Assembly: GCA_947259405.1 (NCBI GenBank)
Contig: CAMYLY010000007.1
Coordinates: forward strand, 94,968 to 158,967
From: an uncultured Gemmatimonadales bacterium
GTDB taxonomy: Bacteria; Gemmatimonadota; Gemmatimonadetes; Gemmatimonadales; GWC2-71-9
Length of the DNA stretch: 64,000 nt
Direction: 5' to 3'
A program made the translations under genes and the position numbers. Positions 34,846-43,521 of the stretch are shown in pieces. The notes under the pieces were generated by a model. The model made no database searches, had not been told where the DNA came from, and worked only from the letters and a program-made list of their open reading frames with translations. Position 1 is the first letter of the stretch. Each line of letters starts with the position of its first letter.

Positions 34846-37113
34846 CTACGGCTGTCTGAATAGCGACTGGGAAAGGGTCCTCTCATCGCCACCATCCACC
34901 TGATAGGAAAGCCGTAGCGACCGTCCTCCACCAGCTTGAAAGTATCGGATGTGAATCGGATGGAACCCACGGGCCAAGGCGACCGAACCCGACCGCGACA
35001 TCGTCCCATGCAATCCATCGTTGTCGAGCCGGAACACGTTGGCAAGCCAGAACCGGCTCCCGTCATCGGACGTGAGTGTGAACCGGTAGATCCCATCTTC
35101 TTCCGCACGAAAGAACCCGGTGAATGCCAGGCCGAATTGCTCCTCCCGCTCGACGCCCTGGAACGCGACGTTCGTTGCGATCCCGCGCGTTGTGGGCGCG
35201 ATATCGGTGATCTGATTGACGGACGTGAGCTCGCCTTCAAAGTACTCGTATTCGAGCCCAGGGATCACGGCACTTGCGTCGATCGCCTCAGATGGCCGTA
35301 ATGTTGCCTTGCGGAAGGTGGTCGAGCGTAACGCACCCGGTTTGCCGCTATCAAGGATTAGGCGGGCATACACCGTCACCGCACCAGTGTCGACACGGAG
35401 CTCTACAGGGGCGCGATAGGCCGGCCATGCCATGGTGGGGAGGGAGGGATCCGTCGTGTAGCGAATCTGCCCATCCACCGGCGCCTCCATCATCACCGTC
35501 ACACGATTCTCGAGCGTGAGCAGATCCTCCATCGCCTGTCCGCTCCGCCCCGTCCGTCCCACCAGTCCCATCTCCACATCGGGCACGCGATAGTTGTACC
35601 CAAGCGAATCCAGCTTGCGGAACTGGTTGGGAAGTCGTCGGAGGAATGACTCCCAATCGCGAGTCGCCTTGGGCGACCACAACACCTCCGCCAACGCCAC
35701 CATCCTTGGCAACACCATGTACTCGGCGTGCTCTTCCGTCTTGATGTATTCAGTCCAGAGTTGCCCCTGTGCGCCGAGGATGTATTGGGCGTCGGTCTCC
35801 GACAACTCGTCAGGGATGGGTTCGAACGCGTAGACGTCGTCGAGCGGCGTGTAGCCGCCGATGGCGAGTGGCTCAGCGGTGCGGTCGACCGATTGGTAGT
35901 AGTCGAAGTACACGTCGCTATTGGGAGCCATGATAACGTCGTGGCCCATACGTGCCGCTTCGATCCCGCCATCGGTCCCGCGCCATGACATGACGGTGGC
36001 TTGCGATGCGAGTCCGCCTTCCAGGATTTCGTCCCATCCGATGAGGCGTCGACCGTGTGCGGTGAGGTAGCGTTCTATGCGCTGGATGAAATAACTCTGG
36101 AGTTCGTGTTCGTCTGAGAGCCCCTCACGGCGGATCACTGCCTGGGCGACGGCGCTCTCTTCCCATCGGGTCTTGGGTGCCTCGTCGCCACCCACGTGGA
36201 TGTAGGTACCCGGAAAGAGACCCATGACTTCATCGAGCACATGTTCGAGGAAGGCGAACGTCTCTTCCGTAGGGCAGTAGATGTCCTCGTACACCCCCCA
36301 GATGGTCCCCACCTCGAACGGACCGTCGGTACACGCGTATTCGGGGTAGGAGGCCAACGCGGCTAATGCGTGTCCCGGCATCTCGATTTCAGGAATGATC
36401 GTGACGTAGCGTTCGGCGGCATAGGCGACGATGTCGCGAATTTCATCCTGCGTGTAGAACCCACCGTGTGGCGTGCCATCGCCTACGTACGGGTCGAAGT
36501 TCCGGGCCACCATCGTTTCCGCGCGATATGCTCCTACCTCGGTCAACCGCGGATACCGTTTGATCTCGATCCGCCATCCCTGGTCTTCGGTCAGGTGCCA
36601 ATGGAACGTATTCATCTTATACATCGCGATGAGGTCGATGTACTTCTTGACGAACTCCGTTGGGAAGAAGTGCCGGCCTACGTCCAGGTGCATCCCCCGG
36701 TACCCGAACCGCGGTGTGTCGCGAATGGAGACGGAGGGAATCGCACCCGCCCGGTCACCCGGGACGAGTTGTGCGAGCGTTTGAATGCCGTAGAAGATCC
36801 CAGCGCCGGTGCGCGCCGAGACCGTGATCGAGTCGTGGGTGACGATGAGGCGGTAGCCTTCCGGATGCGAGGAGGCAGCTGGGTCAATTCGAAGTTTGAC
36901 CTCCCGACCGCCCGACCGCCCACGCGCGTCGGTCGCGCCCCCGAGGAGCTGTGCGACCAGCCTCGCGAGTCTCGCGAGCTCGGGATCATCCTCGGGCGTC
37001 GTCGTCACCTCGACCGCGCGGCCGATAGCGAACGCGCCGTCACCCGCTTCAAAATGCTGCGGTGCCGGAATGACCTGTGGCGTTTGCGCGAGCGCGGCGA
37101 GAACTAGGAGCAC
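34846..37113 (-). CDS. GH20 beta-N-acetylhexosaminidase with PA14 domain
   Basis: The protein has 755 residues from GTG 37113. The GH20 N-terminal domain (about 15-125) has VTHDSITVSARTGAGIFYGI. The catalytic barrel follows (about 130-480) with RGMHLDVGRHFFP and the catalytic pair D310/E311 in HVGGDEAPKTRW. A chitobiase-C/Fn3-like segment (about 530-605) precedes a C-terminal PA14-type domain (about 610-755) with EYEYFEGELTSVNQI and GIYRFTLTSDDGSRFW. The signal peptide is only VLLVLAALAQ, without its charged n-region. An in-frame TGA belonging to an intergenic repeat lies four codons upstream of the GTG, so the 5' end may be truncated. Predicted to release GlcNAc from chitin or murein fragments. 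Confidence 0.92.
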   Translation of the reverse strand: MLLVLAALAQTPQVIPAPQHFEAGDGAFAIGRAVEVTTTPEDDPELARLARLVAQLLGGATDARGRSGGREVKLRIDPAASSHPEGYRLIVTHDSITVSARTGAGIFYGIQTLAQLVPGDRAGAIPSVSIRDTPRFGYRGMHLDVGRHFFPTEFVKKYIDLIAMYKMNTFHWHLTEDQGWRIEIKRYPRLTEVGAYRAETMVARNFDPYVGDGTPHGGFYTQDEIRDIVAYAAERYVTIIPEIEMPGHALAALASYPEYACTDGPFEVGTIWGVYEDIYCPTEETFAFLEHVLDEVMGLFPGTYIHVGGDEAPKTRWEESAVAQAVIRREGLSDEHELQSYFIQRIERYLTAHGRRLIGWDEILEGGLASQATVMSWRGTDGGIEAARMGHDVIMAPNSDVYFDYYQSVDRTAEPLAIGGYTPLDDVYAFEPIPDELSETDAQYILGAQGQLWTEYIKTEEHAEYMVLPRMVALAEVLWSPKATRDWESFLRRLPNQFRKLDSLGYNYRVPDVEMGLVGRTGRSGQAMEDLLTLENRVTVMMEAPVDGQIRYTTDPSLPTMAWPAYRAPVELRVDTGAVTVYARLILDSGKPGALRSTTFRKATLRPSEAIDASAVIPGLEYEYFEGELTSVNQITDIAPTTRGIATNVAFQGVEREEQFGLAFTGFFRAEEDGIYRFTLTSDDGSRFWLANVFRLDNDGLHGTMSRSGSVALARGFHPIHIRYFQAGGGRSLRLSYQVDGGDERTLSQSLFRQP

Positions 37114-37119
37114 GACTGC

Positions 37120-37162
37120 CGCTCAATCTGCGATTCGCAATCTGTAGTCTGCAGTCCGCTAT
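37120..37162. repeat. GATTGCAGATT-type intergenic repeat, copy 9
   Basis: GCTCAATCTGCGATTCGCAA is followed by TCTGTAGTCTGCAGTCCGCT. It fills almost the whole gap between the serpin stop (37159-37161) and the hexosaminidase start (37113). Confidence 0.7.
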
Positions 37163-38262
37163 CCCCTCGGGTCCACCACCCGACCCATAAAGAGAATCCG
37201 CCCCGTCTCCCATTCTTGAATCAACACAAGAAAAGGATGATCGGCGCGGAAAACTACCGGTCCACCAGGTGAGCCGCCCCGGGTTACGGTGGCTGCCGTC
37301 GCCGCCGCGGCCTCCGCCCCCTCTTCGTTGACTGCGAGGAACGCCTTGTGCACAATCAGGTCGAGGAAGAAGGGTCCTTCACGCACGATACCGGTGAAGT
37401 CGGCGTTCGGACTGAACGCGTCGGTGATCCCCAGATGTTTGAGAGGCTGATTCAGTTCGTAGTCCGTCGCGAACGTGAAGCGAGGCAGGTAGACGTCCAC
37501 CTCGTATTCGTGCTGTCCCTGTGTCCATCGCGAGAGACTCTCGGTGGACAGATCCGCCTCGAGTTCGGGGAGGTCTTTGACGGCCTTCGGCAAGATCACG
37601 AGCATCTGGAGCCCGTACCCCTCGTACGGAAGCGTCAACACCTGATGATGATGAGTCTCCCCGTAGAAGAACTGGCGCTTCTGGTGCATGAGCGGCACGA
37701 CGGCCGTTTGCCCATCCAGCAAGTGAAACGCCTCATCCTGGGTGACCGCGATATCAAACTGATGCGCCCAGTTTCCCTTGAAGTAGATCGCGTTGGCCAA
37801 CACCAGTTGCGTGAGGTCACTCAGGTCGCCGGGAGCCACCAGGTCCGTGATCCGATGGTTGGTGTTGTCTTCCACCCAAGCGTTGATCTGGGTACGCGCC
37901 GCCTGCTCGTCACCGTAGTCGACGCCCGTGATGAGCACGCCGTAGTACCTGCGGGCGAGATCCAGGAACCTCTCCACTAGCGGGTACCGAAGGTCGGGCC
38001 AAAGGCTGTTCGCCAGATAGAGTTCGACCTCGCCCTGGTCCCGGATTGACACCAGCGCCTGTCGCCAGTTGGTGAACCCTTCGTGTACCACCGTTGGGTC
38101 CGGGCCAAGATGGAGTGCGGTCGCCAGTTGCCCCGCGGTGTCACCCTTCGCTCCGCCCCAGGTCATCGCGAGCGCAGCGGCGACGCTGTGAGGAGAGAAG
38201 AAGAGGTTCCCCTGTGTGAGTCGCAGCTCATGAAAGAGGTCGATGGCGAAAGCGTTGGTCAT
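37159..38262 (-). CDS. Serpin (serine protease inhibitor family)
   Basis: The protein has 367 residues from ATG 38262. Serpin landmarks are NLFFSPHSVAAALAMTWGGA near the N-terminus, LVLANAIYFKGNW, FYGETHHHQVLTLPY, VDVYLPRFTF, and FLDLIVHKAFLAVNEEGAEA before the reactive loop. The hinge EEGAEAAAATA (about 313-323) has the small residues needed for loop insertion, so it is predicted to be inhibitory. The loop continues TVTRGGSPGG, then the family-typical FRADHPFLVLI. There is no signal peptide from this start. The gene is next to a hexosaminidase (same strand) and divergent from a LanC-like gene. Confidence 0.93.
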   Translation of the reverse strand: MTNAFAIDLFHELRLTQGNLFFSPHSVAAALAMTWGGAKGDTAGQLATALHLGPDPTVVHEGFTNWRQALVSIRDQGEVELYLANSLWPDLRYPLVERFLDLARRYYGVLITGVDYGDEQAARTQINAWVEDNTNHRITDLVAPGDLSDLTQLVLANAIYFKGNWAHQFDIAVTQDEAFHLLDGQTAVVPLMHQKRQFFYGETHHHQVLTLPYEGYGLQMLVILPKAVKDLPELEADLSTESLSRWTQGQHEYEVDVYLPRFTFATDYELNQPLKHLGITDAFSPNADFTGIVREGPFFLDLIVHKAFLAVNEEGAEAAAATAATVTRGGSPGGPVVFRADHPFLVLIQEWETGRILFMGRVVDPRG

Positions 38263-38393
38263 GGGCGGTCGGGCGGCCAGGCGCCTAGATGGACACCGTA
38301 TTCTGACCGCATACTCGCCCACACGCCAGCCTGCCCTCTAGACACGTGCCAATGCTCGTACACATTTGAATGAGGCTTGGCCGCGAGAGATCC

Positions 38394-39773
38394 ATGTGTG
38401 GGCATCCGAACCGCCGAGATTTCCTGACGACCATGGGCGCGGCGACCGCTGTGGGTATCCCCTCAGTATTTCGCGTGCCAAAGTGGGCCGACCTCGATCA
38501 AGGCCGACCGTACCTCGACGCGGCTCTCGAAGCATGGCGTTGGATCGACGCCTCCAGAATCGAGACGGCGTCAGGAGTCACGTGGCCGGCTGACCCGCTC
38601 GCCCCCGATCGGCTGGGCGTGACGCTCTACACGGATGCGACCGGGGTCGTCCCGTTTGCGTTGGAGCTGTTTCACATCACGCAGGAAGAGAACTACCTGG
38701 CGGCGGCCGCTGCCGCGGTCGACCACATCCTGGGTCAGATCGACGACCTCGATGCGGCAGGTCTGTACACCGGGCTCGCCGGCGTCGGGTTCGTTGCCGC
38801 TGAGCTCGCCCGGGTGACGGGTCGCGACGAGCACCGCGTGAACGTTGAGCGGGTGCTGGATCGGCTGGTCGGCAACCAGAAACGCCTGGGTGACGGGGTC
38901 GCATGGCCGTTCCGATCCGGTGACGGGTCCATAGAATCGAACGACATCATCAGCGGAACCGCTGGCACCGCGCTCGGATTGCTCTACCTCCACGACCAGT
39001 GGGGTGACGAGCGTGCACTGAACGCGGCGGTGGGTGCGGGACGCCGACTCCTGGGGCGCGCGATCGATACGGACGCCGGGATCCGGTGGGACATGTGGCC
39101 GGGCTACGCCCGCGAGATGCCCAACTTCTCGCACGGCACAGCCGGCATCGCCTATACGCTGGTCACGCTCCACGAGCGAACGGGAGCGCCGGCGTTCCTC
39201 GATGCAGCCGTGAAAGCTGCGCGGTATCTGCAGTCCATCGCGACCATGCAGCACGGTGGCTATCGCATCTACCACCACAAGCCGGATGGCGAGGACTTGT
39301 TCTACCTGTCCTGGTGTCACGGGCCGGTCGGAACCAACCGCCTGTTCAAACGCCTCCACCGTGTGACGGCGGATGCCGAGTGGGGGGACTGGATTCACCG
39401 CGGCGCCCGCGGGATCATGCAAAGCGGTATTCCAGAGAGGCGCACGCCGGGATTCTGGGAGAACATCAGCCAGTGCTGTGGGGACGCCGGCGTCGGCGAG
39501 TTCATGCTCACGTCCTATCGGGAAAGTGGCAAAGCGGAATACAAGGCGTTCGCCGAGCGGATAACAGCCGACATCCTGCGCCGCGAGACGCGTGTGGATG
39601 GCGGCCGCATGTGGACGCAGGCCGAGCACCGCGTCCGTCCGGAGCTACTCGTCGCTCAGACGGGGTTAATGCAAGGCGCGGCGGGCGTGGGGAAGTACTT
39701 GCTTCACGTCGATCGGATGTCGACGGAGGGCGCGGGTCCCGCGGTGCGACTGCCGGATCAATTTGCAGATTGA
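38394..39773 (+). CDS. Tat-exported LanC-like protein
   Basis: The protein has 459 residues from ATG 38394 (GAGAGA upstream); ATG 38370 is possible. The N-terminus NRRDFLTTMGAATAVG is a Tat signal. The body is a helical toroid with LanC motifs: LYTGLAGVGFVAAEL, FSHGTAG (H247), SWCHGPVG (C308) and QCCGDAG (C361, C362). In LanC/LANCL proteins zinc is held by Cys, Cys and the His of a CHG motif. Here that His is replaced by Cys. LanC enzymes cyclise lanthipeptides in the cytosol; no LanB/LanM or precursor peptide is nearby, and export makes that role unlikely. The function is unknown. The last residues (FAD) and stop lie in a repeat. Confidence 0.82.
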   Translation: MCGHPNRRDFLTTMGAATAVGIPSVFRVPKWADLDQGRPYLDAALEAWRWIDASRIETASGVTWPADPLAPDRLGVTLYTDATGVVPFALELFHITQEENYLAAAAAAVDHILGQIDDLDAAGLYTGLAGVGFVAAELARVTGRDEHRVNVERVLDRLVGNQKRLGDGVAWPFRSGDGSIESNDIISGTAGTALGLLYLHDQWGDERALNAAVGAGRRLLGRAIDTDAGIRWDMWPGYAREMPNFSHGTAGIAYTLVTLHERTGAPAFLDAAVKAARYLQSIATMQHGGYRIYHHKPDGEDLFYLSWCHGPVGTNRLFKRLHRVTADAEWGDWIHRGARGIMQSGIPERRTPGFWENISQCCGDAGVGEFMLTSYRESGKAEYKAFAERITADILRRETRVDGGRMWTQAEHRVRPELLVAQTGLMQGAAGVGKYLLHVDRMSTEGAGPAVRLPDQFAD

Positions 39774-39855
39774 CAATTGCAGATTGTGGCCGCACCGCTA
39801 TTCAAGATCGGCCGCCAATCTGCTTTCGTTCATCTGCGATGTTAGTCCGCAATCA
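39760..39855. repeat. GATTGCAGATT-type intergenic repeat, copy 10
   Basis: TTGCAGATTGACAATTGCAG, then ATTGTGGCCG pairing with CGGCCGCCAAT, then TCTGCTTTCGTTCATCTGCG. It joins two convergent genes and contains both of their stop codons. Confidence 0.75.
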
Positions 39856-40018
39856 ACTGCGCCCGCACCGCATCCAACGTCTCTCTCCGGTGCTTGAGCT
39901 CGTCCCGGAAGTCTTTGAGATCGGTGCTGGCGATCTCCATGCGTAGGTCTGACACGTAGCTTTCGAGCGCGTAGGCCAAGATCTCGGCTTGCTCGGACGT
40001 GAGTTCGATGGTCGGCAT
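39842..40018 (-). CDS. Small conserved hypothetical protein (58 residues)
   Basis: It starts at ATG 40018 behind GGGAGGGG. The sequence is a helical hairpin with IELTSEQAEILAYALESYVS, DLRMEIASTDLKDFRDELKH and RRETLDAVRAQLIAD. This pattern (LESYLSDLRxEIxxTD...FRxxLKxR) is one I recognise from very small uncharacterised proteins in many bacteria. It has no signal peptide and is probably cytosolic. The stop TAA and the terminal IAD lie at the edge of repeat copy 10. Confidence 0.7.
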   Translation of the reverse strand: MPTIELTSEQAEILAYALESYVSDLRMEIASTDLKDFRDELKHRRETLDAVRAQLIAD

Positions 40019-40345
40019 CCACCCCTCCCAGAAAGCACTCCACGGAGCAAGAGAGCCCAAAGAATGTGAAGAAGTCATGAGGAAGTAGGGAAGGATCGAA
40101 GAGCGCTGAATCGGGGTCCCGTGGGTGGGGTCTTGGCCCGACCGCTCAACCGGCAGCCATACCGTGCGACCTCGGTTCAACGACTACTTCTTGACGCAAT
40201 TGTCAGGGTCCAAGTCACCGTATTCGAGCGTCTTGACATCGTCAGTGCGCTGTGGAAACCTTCACACAATCGTGAATTTTCGTGCATGCCGGGGCGATAG
40301 CCTAGGGTGATGATCCCAACTATTAACTCGTTGGAGGATAGACGC
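40019..40345. promoter_or_regulatory. Upstream region of the SusC gene
   Basis: No gene is seen. TTGACA occurs at 40233-40238, but the hexamer 17 bases downstream is not a good -10, so the promoter is unassigned. GGAGGA at 40334-40339 is a strong ribosome-binding site for the SusC start at 40346. Confidence 0.4.
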
Positions 40346-43300
40346 ATGTCATATGTTCGTAGGGTCCTACTCGTATTCCTTATAGGAATATTTGGGTCGG
40401 CCCCTCTGGCCGCCCAAGAGCAGACTGGGACTGTCAGTGGTCGAGTCATTGATGCCACGACCTCTGAGGTCGTAGCCGGGGCCATCGTGTCCGTCGAGGG
40501 CACGCGTCGCGCGACCACGACCGGAGCGGATGGCTTGTTCCGACTCACCGACGTCCCCGTCGGAACGCAACAGATTACCGCTCGGGTCATTGGCTACGGG
40601 CCGATCACCCAGCAGGTCACCGTCAATGCCGGGCAGACCGTCACCGTCGAGTTTTCGCTCGAGCGCGCGGTCGTCGTCATGGACGCGGTGGTCGTGACGG
40701 GGTACGGTGCCCAGCGCCGTGCGGCCATCACCGGATCGATCGCTTCGGTCTCCTCGGAGGAGGCTGATGTCGGAGTGGTCACGAACGCCAACGATCTCCT
40801 TCAGGGTCGAGTGGCCGGTGTCAACATCACCGAGAACAGCGGTGAGCCGGGCGCCGGCGTCCAGATTCGGGTACGGGGTGGCACGTCCATTAGCGCGAGT
40901 AACGACCCGTTGTACGTGATCGACGGCGTGCCAATTCAGAACGCGCAAGTCGAGCCCGGCGGGATCGGTGTCGGAGGGTCGCCGGGGTTGGCGCGAAACC
41001 CGCTCAACCTCATCAACCCCAAAGACATCGAGTCGATCACGGTCTTGAAAGATGCCTCAGCTGCGGCCATCTACGGTGCCCGCGCTGCCAACGGCGTGAT
41101 CCTGATTGAGACCAAGCAGGGTCAGCAAGACCGGACGGTCTTTGAGTACGATGGTTATCTGTCAACCGCGAGCAATCCCAAGTCGCTTGACCTGTTGAGC
41201 GGCGACGAGTACCGGCAGTACATCCAGGACGAGGTCAATGCCGGGAACCTGCCAGCGTCACGCCTCACGTCCCTCGGGACGGAGAACACGAACTGGGAGA
41301 ACGAGGTCCTCGGTTCGGCGATCACGCAGAACCACAACCTGGCGTTCTCTGGTGGGACGCAGTCCACGCAGTACCGCGCGTCCCTCAACTACATGAATCA
41401 GGATGGGATCGCCCTCAGCAGTGGCTTCGAGCGGTACACGGGGCGGCTGAACGGCACCCACTATGCCTGGGACGACCGGCTCCAACTGCGCATCAATCTG
41501 ACAGCCTCCCACGTCGACAATGACTATGTGTCGGCACAAAACGAAGGTGGCTTCGAAGGTGACGTACTGCAGAACATGGTCATTTTCAACCCGACGCAGC
41601 CGGTGATGGTGACGGACACGGCCACCGGCGAGATGGTTTTCAACGAGATCGGCTCCGGGCGCCAATCGGTGCGAAACCCGGTCGCGTTGGCCGAGCAGTT
41701 GCTGGACTTCGCTGGCTCGACGCGAATCCTCGGGAACCTCCGGGCACAGGTCGACATTACCAACGACCTCCAGGGACAGGTGACGTTCGGGGTCGACCGC
41801 AGCGAGAGCACGCGCCGCACCTACTTCCCCAAGGAAAGTCCGGTCGGTGCCGAATGGAATGGACGTGCGCGCCAGGAGTCTCGCGAACTCACGGGTGTGA
41901 CGTTCCAGGGACTGGCTACCTACAACGCCCGGTTCGCCGACCGGCACGATATCGAGATCGTCGGCGGATATGAGTACAACGAGTACACCACGGATCTGTT
42001 CGGCACGGAGTCGCGCGACTTCTTGACCGACGCATTTACGTTTGACAACCTGAGCGCCGGTGCACAGCGGGAGCCGCCGTTTTCGTTCCGCGAGGAAAGC
42101 CGCCTGGTCGGGTTCTTCACTCGCATCAACTACGGCTTCGCGGACAAGTACTTCCTGACGGGCGTGCTCCGCCATGACGGCTCGTCGCGGTTCGGTGCCA
42201 ACAACCGGTGGGCCACGTTCCCGGCTTTCTCAGCGTCGTGGCGTATCGGGGAAGAGAACTTCATGCTGAACTCGCCGTTCTCGGAGCTCCGTCTCCGGGG
42301 CGGGTACGGTATCCAGGGGAACGAGGCCGTCCCGGCCTACGCGTCCCTGATCCAGTTGAGTCCTGGCGATCGGTATCCGTTTGGCCAGACGCCCGTAGTT
42401 GGCGTGGCGCCGACGAGTAACCCGAACGAGGATCTGAAGTGGGAGAAGACGTCGCAGTTCAACATCGCTGTGGATTTCGGGTTCGCCGACAACCGCATCT
42501 CCGGCAGTCTGGAGTACTACGTCAAGAACACGACCGACTTGCTGTTGGACGTGGTGGTGCCGCAGCCGGCCGCCGTCACGACGCGACTGGAGAACATCGG
42601 TGAGGTCTCGAACAAGGGTATCGAGGCGACGTTCGATGCTGTGCTCACGAATCGCCCGGGCCTCAGCTGGGATGTTGGCCTCGTGTTCGCCACGGAGTCG
42701 AACGAAGTGAAAGACCTTGGTGGCCGCCTGTTCATTACGACCTCCAGCGTGAGCGGTCAGGGTCAATCAGGTCAGCGCTCACAGCGCATCATCCCTGGCT
42801 CTCCGCTAGGAACGTTCTTCGGCCCCGAGTTCGTGGGTGTCGACACTGCCGGCCGGCAGTTGTTCAATGACTATGACGTTACGCGCGACGCGACTGGTGC
42901 CGAGACTGCCCGGACGTTGGTCGGCGAAACCACCGCACCCGACGGCGACGACTTCGTTCCGATCGGTGATGCCAACCCAGATTTCGCGATGGGGATCCGC
43001 AGCGCACTGCGGTGGGGCCGGTTTGACGCGAGCCTCTTCGCACGCTGGGAACAGGGCCGTGACGTATTCAATAACACGTCGTTGGTGTATTCCACGAAGA
43101 GCAACGCGCTACAGAACAAGAATTTTCTGCGGGAAGCGCTGACGGACCCGACGGACATTTCCCAGCCTGCCATTTACTCGTCACGATGGATCGAGGACGG
43201 TTCGTTCTTCCGCCTCCAGAACATCACGGTTGGCTACAACTTCGACCTGCCCGAGTTCATAGGCACCGAGCGCTCGGCTCGAATCTACGTGTCGGCCGAC

Positions 43301-43438
43301 AACCTGTTCCTACTCACGGGCTATTCGGGCTATGATCCAGAGGTCCACTCGGCTGTTGGCTTAGCCTCCCGCGGCGTCGATTACCTCAGCTATCCGAGGC
43401 CGCGCACTTTCACGACCGGCTTCCAGGTGACGTTCTAA
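40346..43438 (+). CDS. SusC/RagA-type TonB-dependent outer-membrane receptor
   Basis: The protein has 1030 residues from ATG 40346 (GGAGGA 6 bases upstream). A signal peptide (1-23, ending PLAAQ) precedes a carboxypeptidase-regulatory-like domain (about 28-105, GTVSGRVIDATTSEVVAGAI and GLFRLTDVPVG). The plug domain (about 110-250) carries LLQGRVAGVNITENSGEPGA, VRGGTSISASNDPLYVIDGV and VLKDASAAAIYGARAANGVI, all hallmarks of the SusC/RagA subgroup. A 22-strand-type barrel follows and ends GFQVTF with a terminal Phe for BAM insertion. It would import an oligosaccharide bound by the SusD partner encoded directly downstream. Confidence 0.96.
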   Translation: MSYVRRVLLVFLIGIFGSAPLAAQEQTGTVSGRVIDATTSEVVAGAIVSVEGTRRATTTGADGLFRLTDVPVGTQQITARVIGYGPITQQVTVNAGQTVTVEFSLERAVVVMDAVVVTGYGAQRRAAITGSIASVSSEEADVGVVTNANDLLQGRVAGVNITENSGEPGAGVQIRVRGGTSISASNDPLYVIDGVPIQNAQVEPGGIGVGGSPGLARNPLNLINPKDIESITVLKDASAAAIYGARAANGVILIETKQGQQDRTVFEYDGYLSTASNPKSLDLLSGDEYRQYIQDEVNAGNLPASRLTSLGTENTNWENEVLGSAITQNHNLAFSGGTQSTQYRASLNYMNQDGIALSSGFERYTGRLNGTHYAWDDRLQLRINLTASHVDNDYVSAQNEGGFEGDVLQNMVIFNPTQPVMVTDTATGEMVFNEIGSGRQSVRNPVALAEQLLDFAGSTRILGNLRAQVDITNDLQGQVTFGVDRSESTRRTYFPKESPVGAEWNGRARQESRELTGVTFQGLATYNARFADRHDIEIVGGYEYNEYTTDLFGTESRDFLTDAFTFDNLSAGAQREPPFSFREESRLVGFFTRINYGFADKYFLTGVLRHDGSSRFGANNRWATFPAFSASWRIGEENFMLNSPFSELRLRGGYGIQGNEAVPAYASLIQLSPGDRYPFGQTPVVGVAPTSNPNEDLKWEKTSQFNIAVDFGFADNRISGSLEYYVKNTTDLLLDVVVPQPAAVTTRLENIGEVSNKGIEATFDAVLTNRPGLSWDVGLVFATESNEVKDLGGRLFITTSSVSGQGQSGQRSQRIIPGSPLGTFFGPEFVGVDTAGRQLFNDYDVTRDATGAETARTLVGETTAPDGDDFVPIGDANPDFAMGIRSALRWGRFDASLFARWEQGRDVFNNTSLVYSTKSNALQNKNFLREALTDPTDISQPAIYSSRWIEDGSFFRLQNITVGYNFDLPEFIGTERSARIYVSADNLFLLTGYSGYDPEVHSAVGLASRGVDYLSYPRPRTFTTGFQVTF

Positions 43439-43521
43439 TGCGGGGCTCAACGACACGGGCGCATGCCCACCGAACGGCACAGATGGAAGGACATTGCGAA
43501 CCCTGCAACCCTCGGAATATC

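Noticed and set aside
38394-39773. LanC-like gene as part of a lanthipeptide cluster
   Set aside because: No LanB/LanM, precursor peptide, protease or dedicated exporter is nearby, and the protein has an export signal.
19799-39855. The repeats as a CRISPR array
   Set aside because: The copies are dispersed over 20 kb, degenerate and without regular spacers, and no cas gene is present.
41258-42175. Long minus-strand frame inside the SusC gene
   Set aside because: It is antisense to conserved barrel sequence and has no motifs of its own.
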